64,000 bases of DNA from Gautieria morchelliformis (Eukaryota; Basidiomycota; Agaricomycetes; Gomphales; Gomphaceae). The notes beneath the pieces were generated by a model. It made no database searches. It was given only the letters and a program-made list of their open reading frames with translations, and was not told the origin of the DNA. The DNA is taken from NCBI GenBank assembly GCA_015179125.1, contig WHVA01000486.1:1-64000 (forward strand). The letters are read 5' to 3'. Shown one piece after another: positions 55,633 to 64,000 of this stretch. Made by a program: the position numbers and the translations under genes. Numbering within the stretch: the first letter of the stretch is position 1; the number at the start of each line of letters is the position of its first letter.

Positions 55633-58560
55633 CTAGCGGCGTCTGGGGAGGTCGCGTGGCTTGCCCACCCCCCAAAGCTCTAGGTAGTTATCCAGGGCTT
55701 CAAGGTCCTTGCAGGACGACACGGGTTCCCATGTCACGTCGCCTAGGGTCCAGCGGACCTGGAATTCCAGGTCCGTCGAGTTTATCCATCGATGTGCGAT
55801 AATCTCGTCAATGAGCCACTCCTTGTCGTCGTTTTCTCCAAAGTCATAAAATGACTTGGCCTCGCGACGAGGGAACAATTCGTCGTTGTTAGCCTCGTAT
55901 CGCCGTACGAGGCTGGAATGGAAGACCGGTGAAATGTGACGGCTTTTCAGTTCATCGGGAAGATAAAGGGTCAACGTCGAGGCGTCATTGTGAGCCTCGA
56001 CGATGCGGTACGGTCCGATGTACCACGGGACTAGCTTTCTGGCTCTTCCTTTCGGGAGAGTTAGGTTTTGTGTCGAGAGGTAGACGCGGTCGTTGGCCGC
56101 GTACCTGTCGCTCGCCATACGTTTCTTATTTGCATGAAACGTTTGTGTCACTAGATGCTCTATGATTGCATCGTGTGCCGCCATCAGGTTCCATTTTGCC
56201 TGATGTGCGAACCGGGCTACCCCCTTGAACGGGGTGTCCACGGCTATGGGGAGGTCTATCCGCGGCATATAGCCGTGGTTCAGCTTGAAAGGTGCGAACC
56301 CTGTGGTCGCACTGACGTTGCTGTTGAGGGCGACCTCAACCATTGGGCATTTTACTGCCCAATCCTTCTGATCGTCCCTGACGACCGTGCGCAATATCTG
56401 GCCGATCGAGCGGTTTGCCCGCTCGGTTGCTCCATCCGTTTGTGGATGGAAGGCAGTTGACATGAGGAGCTTAGTCCCCATGAGCGCTGGAGTTCACGCC
56501 AGAAGATCGACGTGAACTTTGAGTCTCTGTCCGAGACGATAGAGTCGGGAACTCCGTGTAGTCGGATGACCTCCTTCAGAAACAGCCAGGCTACTCCCTT
56601 GGCTGACACGCTCATCGTGGTTGGTACGAGGTGTACGAGCGACGTTAGTCGGTCGATGACTACCATCAGGTAGTCATAGTCGTTGGATTTGGGCAGGGGC
56701 CCCATGAAGTCGATGCCAATCGACTGCCACGGCCTATCCGGAATGGGTAGGCTGTGTAGTAGGCCTTTGGGCCGTTGTGGCCCGGTTTTCGTCATCTGAC
56801 ACCTCGCGCACGATGTGCAGAATGCTTCTATGTCTGGGTTCATGCCCGGCCACCAATATGCTCTCCGAACGTAGTTCGAAGTCTTCAGATGGCCGTAGTG
56901 GCCAACTATCTGATGTACCCGATCGATGATAATTTCGATCAGTCTCCTTCCCCCTTGAGAACAGAGCGGGGGACGGCAATGACGTCTCTCTGAGCTGGTT
57001 CTTAGTCCAGATCAGCCCGTCCCGGTATTCCGAATCTCGGGTGCGCGTCTGGGTGCGCCATGATCTTTGTGAACATGGTGTCCCTATGGTACGCGTCTCG
57101 TAGGACCTTGGACAGGTCTACGCCTTGCTCCGACGCCGTCATTCCCTGCGGCGATGGCTCTGACGTCATCGTCGTCGTCCTAGACGCGGCGACGTTCGCG
57201 GGCTCTGGTGAGCCCTCGTTTAATGCGGCGGCTTCCGTTACTCTCGCCTCTGTCTTCTCAGCGAGGCGTTTAGATCGTCTTGTCGCCGCTGTTCGCAGCT
57301 CGACATACCGGTCGGTGGGCAATAACTCACCGTCCGGATCTAAACGCGCATCCGCGTTTACGAAGACGTGGTCCGGGTGATTGTCATCACTCGTGTCGCT
57401 CTCGTAGTAGCGCGACAGGCAGTCCACTACCTTGTTCTCTACACCGTCAACATGAACGGTGTTGAAATTGAACCGGAGAGAAACTCCCACCATCTGACCT
57501 GTCGGTCAGATAGGCTCTTTTGGGTCTCGAAGTACTCGAGTCCCTTGTGGTCTGTGACGAGGGTGAACCTTCGCCCCAGCAGTTTGTCCTCCCATTTCAT
57601 GAGAGCCTCGAGCACCGCGATAGTCTCATGCTCGTGAGTCCGGTAGTGTTGCTGGGCAACGCTGAACTTCTTTGACAAGAAGCCGGCTGGTCGACAAGTT
57701 TTCCAGTCAGGACCTTGGCCGTAGACCGCACCGACGCCGGCTTTTGATCCGTCGGTGATCACCCAGATCGCTCTGGGCACCTTGCATCTACTGGACGCAG
57801 GATCGGGCCTTACAGGCCAACGCTTAATGCTTTGCCAGCATTTGTCGAGCAGTGGCGTCCATTGAATGGACGGTTATTACGCGCACAGCCCGATAGCGGG
57901 GTGGTATATGCGCTAACATCCGGCATGTAGTGTGCCAGATACTGTACGAGCCCAAGGAAACGCTGGACGTCATTGAACGTCCGTGGCCTGCGCCACTCGC
58001 GGATGCGTTGCATCTTTCCTCGTCGGCATGTACCCCTCGGCCATCGATATATGGCCGAGGCACTCCATTCGGATGGAGTAGAGGTCCACCTTTTTCTTGC
58101 TCAGAAAGAGGTGGTTCTTCCTCAGTCTGTCAAAGACGATGTAGAGGTGTCTTCATGCTCTTGTATTGAGAGCGAGAATATGAAGATGTCATCCATGTAT
58201 ACATGGACGAAGGACCTATGCAGTCGCGGAAAATGGCTGTCATCAGCCGTTGGAATGTTGATGGGGCATTACAGTCCCCCATCTGTATCACCTGGCTCCT
58301 GAAGGTGCCAGGATCGTGGCAAAGGCTGTCTTTGCTACGTGATCCGGATGGATCCGGATCTGCTCGTATGCTTCTGACATATCGAGTTTAGTTCGATATT
58401 GGCAGCGAGCCATGTCGCTGCGTATGATATCCTGATCCGGGAAGGGCGTGACGTCCTTCACCGTGTTTTGTTTGCTGGCGCAGATCGAAGACGGTTCTCA
58501 ACGTACCGTTCTCCACACAGCATGGGCACTGCCTGTTGCGCTACTGCCGGAATCCACCAC
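55633..58560 (-). pseudogene. Pol region of element C (RT, RNase H, integrase, chromodomain-like tail)
   Basis: The landmarks are those of B: RNase H VTDHKGLEYFETQK near 57540, zinc region CTSCARCQMTKTG near 56800, core IDFMGPLPKSNDYDYLMVVI near 56690, TAFHPQTDGATERANRS near 56430 and the tail GDVTWEPVSSCKDLEALDNY near 55700. It is broken more often than in B. Confidence 0.9.
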
Positions 58561-58989
58561 TTTGCAGTGGTGTATCTTCTATTTTTGCTGACAGTTCCTC
58601 TCGGAAGTGTTCGGGGCATTTCGGTAGTCGATACCGCATGTGCTTGTTGGGATCGATGAGGTTGATCTCATGGTTGATCTCCGCAGTGGCGGGAGTTCTA
58701 ATGGAATTCCACTGACTAGGTCAGTGATTCTTTCCATCCATTCCTCGCGGAGGCGAGGAAGGTCATCATCCGTGAGGATGATGGTAGTGGTTGGCTTAGA
58801 AGCCATTAGGCGCTGTTGGCGTCTATTAGGTCCCGCGGCGCACGGGCCCGCTTTCCTCTTTCCCATCGCTTTCACCGTTAGGTGAGAGCGTCTCTCCCTA
58901 CGACTTAGGGTGAGTTCGAGGACGGTCGTCTCGCGACTCGTCCTCCTGGCTTCAATGAGCCAGGTTCGGCGTCGGCGCTTGGGTGATCT

Positions 58990-60129
58990 GCTCACCCGTG
59001 GCCCTTGTCCTCGTTCTTCATTCGTCGTCGTCGAATGAGACCTTGCCCGTGGGGATCACCTCGTTTCCCTTGCGGATCGTCCCTGGGCTCGAGAAGTCCA
59101 GGGTTATGCCAAATCTCCTTAGGAACGGTGTCCCTAAGATCGCGTCGCAATATTCGACGTTTTCTACGTCGAAGTATTCGTCGTATGTCCCGCGACCAAA
59201 CTTGATGGTCGTGTTCATTCCATGTTGATCGTGGAACGGCTGCCTATGCAGGCTAGCTGCAGCGCGATTGGTTGCTCCAGGGAGAATGTCTTCATCCCTG
59301 TAGCTCGCGTGAATTCGGGGGACAGCAGTACCCCTTCGCTGCCGCTATCTAGCAGGCAGTGGGCTTTTACGCCATTTATTTCCCAGTACCCCGATAGAGT
59401 ACGGTTCTCACTACGCGGATGTGTTGGCCGTGTTCTGTGTTTGCTTCGGTGGTGATACACCGGCTCGGCCGCCTTATCTGGCGTGACCGATGTGCGTGCC
59501 GCCATGACTTTCATGGCGGTTTCGTCTTCCAGCGCGAATATGATCGCACTGGACCTGTAGGCGGTGTCCTCCACCTCTTCGTCCCATTCATAGTATTGGG
59601 ACGGCTCGGGGTCCCACTCTTCAGCGGGGGCATCTCCGTTGTCCGGAGTGTCATTGGGTTGGGGATCACCCTCCCCCTCTTCATCAATCTGTTGAAGAGA
59701 GCTTTGATCGGGATCCGTCTCCGGATCCTCGGCTTCACCGTCGTGCCTCACGGCCGCTGTCCTTATACTGGACCTAAGCCGGGGGCATTCTGCCTTCTTG
59801 TGGCCAGGTTGGCCGCATTCAAAGCATGCGGTGTTGTTTTGGCTGCCGCTGGGCCTGTCATTGGGCCGGCCCGACGTTTTCGTCGGTGGGGCAGGTCGCG
59901 GGGACGATCCTGACGCTTGAGGCTGTTTAGCTTCAGGCGGGCGTCCAGCTTGTGCTGGGCGTGAGGGCGGTATCCGTTGACCTGTTCCGCTTCTTGGGAA
60001 CAGGCTGGGCCTGGTCAGGCCTGTTTGTGTCAATGGCTTGCTCCCTGTGAGCCGGGCGGCGCTAGCCATTGCTGCTGCGCTTTCTGCACGGCGCATCCCC
60101 ATGTTATATCGGGATGCCTCCTCGATCAT
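58990..60129 (-). pseudogene. CCHC and protease region of element C
   Basis: A Pro/Ser-rich linker leads to the knuckle CFECGQPGHKKAEC (near 59787-59826), then an acidic linker, then the protease active-site region CLLDSGSEGVLLS (near 59320-59360) and FGRGTYDEYFDVENV. This is the gag-protease junction of the A/B/C family. The region from 58560 to 58990 is the protease-RT linker. Confidence 0.88.
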
Positions 60130-63066
60130 CTGGGCCGTCTCGAGAGTTGCTCTATTGAGCTGCTCTCAGCATTATAGCCCTTTTTGAGGACCTCGTTGCG
60201 CAGCGTTTGCGTAGTGCAGATACGAACCGTCTCCGGAACGTGTACTCGTCTGGCGGCTGTATCATACGTGCCGCGTATTTCGTGAGCTCGTTCAGCATCT
60301 CCTGAACGGTTTTCATGCCTTGCATGACCGCGTCGAACTTATTCGAGGCGTGATGGTATATCAGTGTGTGCAGGAACCTCTTTTGAAGGCCTTGCATCAC
60401 TGATTCCAGCATCCAGATGCGGACCTGGTGATCGAAGCATTCTGTTGTGATAAACAAAAACAAAAGAAAAGTCAAAAGAAACACAAACTACATTCACGAT
60501 AGACGTCGGCGCAGACGACGATCACACGAATTTTACGACACGCTATATTACCCATAGATCGGGTAATATACAGGAGTTCGAGCGTCGGCCACGTGCGGTC
60601 AATCAGGGACGGCACGCCTATCGGGTGATGGTATCAGCCATGACGTCGACAGGCGCCAGGCCATAGGTACCGAGGGGTACGGGCACCAAACGCCGCAGAG
60701 AATAGTAGACTGCGCAGGGGTACAGGGTGTTGTGGAGTGACCTGAGAAAGTCATCTGCAACACATATACTCAATCAGCTCCCACACAAGAGAGGCACAGA
60801 GACAGCGGCCCTATCTCCAAGCCCAGCATATATGCTGGGCAGAGTAAAATCAAATCCATTTTCTATTTGAATCCCATGACACGTCTGACTGATTACTATC
60901 CTAACAACATGTGGACAGGGGCTTTGTATACTAGGTACAGATCTCTATTTCAAAGCCCAGACAATCCTGACACTATCCCCATCACCCCATGACTTTATGA
61001 CTATAAATTAGTCACCCCTTAGCTACAAAGTAGTTTTTCGACCCATCCATCCAATATCTTGAACACTAGTAGTTACTATCAACATAGTATAAATAGCTAG
61101 TACAAATGTATGAACAAAATTATCCAGAATCGATTTTTCTGCCTCCTGAAATTGCTGTAATCTTGTTTGATAGTTACAGAGCTCAGTTCTTGATAGTTTA
61201 TTCCAAATCTTCGTTGAGAGTCTACTATCACTGTTTACTCTATACTACCTTAAAAGCGAACGCTTTTGGTTTGACTATCCCTTGGATCGACACTGTTCTT
61301 CTGTCGACACGGTCACGTGACCCTCATTCATCAGTGTTGCACGCGCCCCGAAGGGCTTAGTCAGCACACAGAGGGGAGGCGAACATAGTGGTTTCAACCA
61401 CTAAGCAACAGATTTCATTTGATAAAAAGGCACTAATTAATATTTTAATCTAAAACGTTCAACGTTTCGAAGGAACCATTCTTGGGCTTCGCCGGTGAGG
61501 CGAGTGCCCACATAGCCAACCTGCATGTCGATGCTGGTTGGTCCTAGGAGGCAATTCATTTTCAGCCATCGTAGGATGGCTGCCACGAAGATTTCAAAAT
61601 CTTCGAGGTCTGATCCCCCTGCATATGGCTTGGGGTGGGCCAATTTTACGCCGGCCTTCGCTAGCACAGACTTCTCCGGGTCTGTGTCCGCGGCGTCTGC
61701 CAACGCCACGCGGATCATCCGTGTGATCCCATCATACGGCTCCATTGGTACGACGTCGGCCTGGTCAGGGATTCCCTGGCCTTCCGTTGGGGCCATGGAT
61801 CGCTCGCGCGGTTGTGACGCCGCGCGGGGTAAGCTGTTATATGCCCTGATGGGCCCCGGGCCCGGATCGGGCTTGGGATCGGGAGCATTTTGTGCCTGGT
61901 GTCCCCGGTCAGTCCCGCGTTGCGGATCCGTAGCCTGCTGTTGTAGGCAGCGCGCGCTTGCCATGCGTCCTGTACGGCTTGCGTAAGCTGCTCATCGGGC
62001 AGCTGAGCGGTGTGGCTGTGGGCCACTGTCTCTTCAACATTCTTCACTAGTAGCTTGAGTGCCCATGTGTGGTGGCGCGTGGCTGTGGCTTCTTTACGCT
62101 GCCAGTGTGCGACTTCAAGCTCTAAGCTCTCGGTCGTCGTTTCAGAGTCAGGCTCTGAGGCGACCTGATCCCTAACGATCTGTTGGATCGTTTTACGGCT
62201 GTTCGTTGGGGCAGCCGGTTGCTCCTGAGGTTCGTTCCCGAACCTTACGTCCTGTTCGACCGGGACGGCTGGCGGCGGCATTCGCTGCTTGTCTCGCTCA
62301 TTTCGGCGCGCATCGCCACTGCGTTCGTTAGCTGCAGACTGTCGCGAGCTCGGACGAGTTGCGTTGCGTTCCCCGCATGGGCGGAGTGCTTTCTGGACGT
62401 CCTCCAGTGTGGCTGCGTCTTGCAGCCTGATCTCCTCCGCCTGGTGGAGTTCCTTGCCAATTGCCATTAGGGCGGCGGTGGCGTTGTCGAGCTGCGATGC
62501 CAGCTGATCGTGCTTGTGGTGCGTCAGCGTGCTTCGGTGCAGCGCAGCCTGCACCTGTTTGTTCAGGGCCTCTGCCGTCTCGTGGTCGATGGCGTGAGCC
62601 CTCGAGCTCTTACGACTAGAGCTTGAGTATTCCGAGTCCTGACTATTGTCTGGGGCTCGTCTCTCTTGCCGTCGTCCTCCTTCAGGGACGATCGTCATCG
62701 CTCTACTTCGAGAGCATCAGTTTGAGTCGTGGCTTTGTGCCCGTCTCGACGTTGTTGCTCTACCGTCTGACGACGGCGAGACTTCTCTGCCCTTTCCTTT
62801 GTCCTCGGGCAGAGGGAGGTGGGGGGGCGGTGCCAGCTCGTCGCTCGGCGTCTCTCTTCTTCGGCCACGCTTGACGAGACATGGTCAGGGTTTTCCTCGT
62901 TCCCTACTGAGGGGACGAGGGTGGTGAGATCTATGATCTCTCCGTCTTCTATCGTCCTGGTCCCTTGGTCCAGGATAGCATCAGCCGTCGTGTCACTGGG
63001 CTGCGCCTGGGGTGTGGATCTCGAGCTCGTCACTCGTGTCTGTCTTCGACTGCGTGGAATCATCAT
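60130..63066 (-). pseudogene. Gag region of element C (interrupted by repeat X)
   Basis: A long, polar N-terminal part with coiled-coil-like stretches (around LNKQVQAALHRSTLTHHKHDQ) begins at 63066. The capsid-type domain follows (KPYAGGSDLEDFEIFVAAIL and LTGEAQEWFLRNVERF, then LQKRFLHTLIYHHASNKFD and ELTKYAARMIQPPDEYTFRR). Repeat X lies inside the capsid-type domain. Gag is present only in this copy of the family in the window. Confidence 0.85.
60443..61455 (+). repeat. Repeat X, copy 2 (1013 bp), inserted in gag of element C
   Basis: It starts TGTTGTGATAAAC and ends TTAATCTAAAA. The flanks CATTC (60438-60442) and CGTTC (61456-61460) are a 4-of-5 target duplication. A TATAAATAG box lies near 61089. 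It contains the hairpins CCCAGCATATATGCTGGG (60823-60840), AAAAGCG-AA-CGCTTTT (61251-61266) and AGTGGTT-TC-AACCACT (near 61388). The 84-codon frame at 61106-61360 is shared with copy 1, but I do not regard it as a gene. Confidence 0.75.
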
Positions 63067-63204
63067 GCTCGCAGCCGACAGAAGAAGGTCTACTGGAGGG
63101 TCTCAACGATGTTTAGTCGTCGACGCAGCGATCTTTTTCAAGATTGCTTCGAATCCACTATCGGTTGGTCGCGTGGCGATCAACCGCAGGATAGTTCAAA
63201 AAGG

Positions 63205-63418
63205 TGTAAAGATGTCGATCTTAGGACCTTGTATCACAAGGGCACTGCAGAACTTGACCAATGAGTGGTATTCTGAATGCTACGTAGTGACAGGTAAGAG
63301 TAAGATGCGATGGGGACCGCTAGCCAGTTCCCACGCATAAACTATACAGTGGGTCCCTAAGGGGCCCACTGGGATTATGTAATAACTAATGTACATGTAG
63401 ATACACGGGTTATTTACA
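63205..63418 (-). repeat. 5' LTR of element C (214 bp)
   Basis: It matches 45759-45973 and 8300-8513. It adjoins the Copia integrase fragment at 63419. No self-primer pairing like those of F1 or C2 is obvious next to it (63180-63204), so this family may prime differently. Confidence 0.88.
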
Positions 63419-64000
63419 CTGGAGGTGAGGATTGGATGAAGGTGGTGAGTGAATCCTTGATCCAGAGGTTGGGAGTGTCGTCATCGTCAGTTGCATGTAT
63501 AGTGACTCGCTCGATGTGGCTGGATTCGTCAAATATGATGTCCCTCACTTTGAGGATGGTGTGTGTCTGCGGGATCCATATTTTGTAGGCCTTCGAATCA
63601 TCGAAGTATTCTACAAATATTCCTTCTACCGACTTGTACTGACCTTTCCTCCTGATAGCCTCTGGGATCAAGCCCAGCACTTGCATCCGTAGGTGCGTAG
63701 CCAGTCTATGCTCAGCTTTTTCTCCCAGAACACCTCATAAGGCGATATGCTGATGCGATGGTGTAGGATGCGGTTCATGACGAAGTTGACCATGTGTAGT
63801 GCCGAGACCCAGAACTTGCTCATGAGTTCAGAGTCGTGCTGCAAGGTGAGTGCGCCTTCCTGCAGCATATGGTTGTATCGTTTAGCGATTCCATTGTGCT
63901 CTGGGGTGTAGGGTGAAGTAGTCTTGTGAACAATGCCGAGCTTACTGCATATGTACGCGAACGCTTTCCTGGTATACTCTCCTCCGTTGTCCGATCTGAT
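63419..64000 (-). pseudogene. Ty1/Copia integrase fragment
   Basis: Minus-strand translations read LMSKFWVSALHMVNFVMNRI, SPYEVFWEKKLSIDWLRTYG and VEGIFVEYFDDSKAYKIW, the C-terminal integrase core pattern of Copia elements (NR...SPYE...LR.FG...). Upstream parts continue to the window edge. It stops at the LTR of element C. It is broken. Confidence 0.85.

Larger units (their letters stand above)
45759..63418 (-). mobile_element. Element C: Ty3/Gypsy chromovirus with both LTRs, split by C2 and repeat X
   Basis: Minus-strand order: 5' LTR (63205-63418), gag (about 63066-60150, interrupted by X at 60443-61455), CCHC and protease (about 59830-58990), RT (about 58560-57810), RNase H (about 57780-57440), integrase (about 57000-56200), chromodomain-like tail (about 55800-55633), ORF3 (55560-46010, interrupted by C2), polypurine tract and 3' LTR (45759-45973). 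Without the insertions it is about 9.1 kb. The LTRs differ at about nine sites over 214 bp. The flanks (ATCAG and CTGGA) do not match. It is broken, with many breaks. Confidence 0.92.

Noticed and set aside
63180-63204. Self-primer binding site of element C
   Set aside because: I looked for a complement between the bases after the 5' LTR and the LTR and found only a 6-base chance-level match.
45759-63418. Target-site duplication of element C
   Set aside because: The flanking five bases (ATCAG and CTGGA) do not match, so I cannot claim a simple insertion.

Overview
The window looks like a repeat-only piece of a fungal genome, most likely a basidiomycete (Agaricomycete-like). I infer this from chromodomain Ty3/Gypsy elements (chromoviruses), short GTGAGT...CAG intron borders, fungal-type zinc-cluster cysteine patterns and tRNA-independent (self-primed) LTR elements. 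Species-level placement is not possible by eye. I found no convincing host gene.

Layout. 1-20 is the end of an LTR of family F. 21-4900 is element A (Gypsy, minus), followed by an unclassified 1.08-kb repeat X (4901-5978) and an old repeat desert with a SINE-like unit (7893-7971). 8300-13573 is element B (same family as A, minus), with a 214-bp LTR, pol and a whole 678-codon extra ORF after the integrase (ORF3). It abuts element D (13574-18729, plus), a different chromovirus with an antisense cysteine-cluster gene and a 654-bp LTR. 18730-29316 holds old LTRs, chromodomain and Copia debris, and a solo LTR of family S (23555-24581). 29317-35974 is element F1 (Gypsy, plus) with both LTRs and a reversed solo LTR of its own family inside. 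35976-36138 is a near-perfect foldback MITE. 36246-39974 holds solo LTRs, a minisatellite and old repeats. 39975-44667 is element E (F family, plus) with a solo S LTR inside, and 44668-45758 is an inverted F-family fragment. 45759-63418 is element C (same family as A and B, minus) with both LTRs. It is interrupted by X (60443-61455) and by C2 (47248-54750), a very young chromovirus with 561-bp LTRs that look identical and a perfect GGAGC target duplication. 63419-64000 is a Ty1/Copia integrase fragment.

How parts relate. Three chromovirus lineages are present: A/B/C (gag, CCHC-protease, RT-RNase H-integrase-chromodomain, then ORF3 in the sense direction); D/C2 (gag-pol-chromodomain, then an ANTISENSE gene with a C-x2-C-x6-C ... 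C-x2-C-x6-C cluster starting about 120 bp inside the 3' LTR); and F (gag-pol whose reading frame runs into the 3' LTR). The best candidate for an undescribed system is the D/C2 arrangement: each element carries an antisense Zn2Cys6-like gene, and each element's DNA is saturated with its own short CpG-containing word (TTCCG in D, CGAGG/CTCGG in C2). By analogy with plant VANDAL/VANC elements, this suggests an element-encoded DNA-binding anti-silencing factor. That reading is an inference. F shares the TTCCG word without having the gene, which complicates it.
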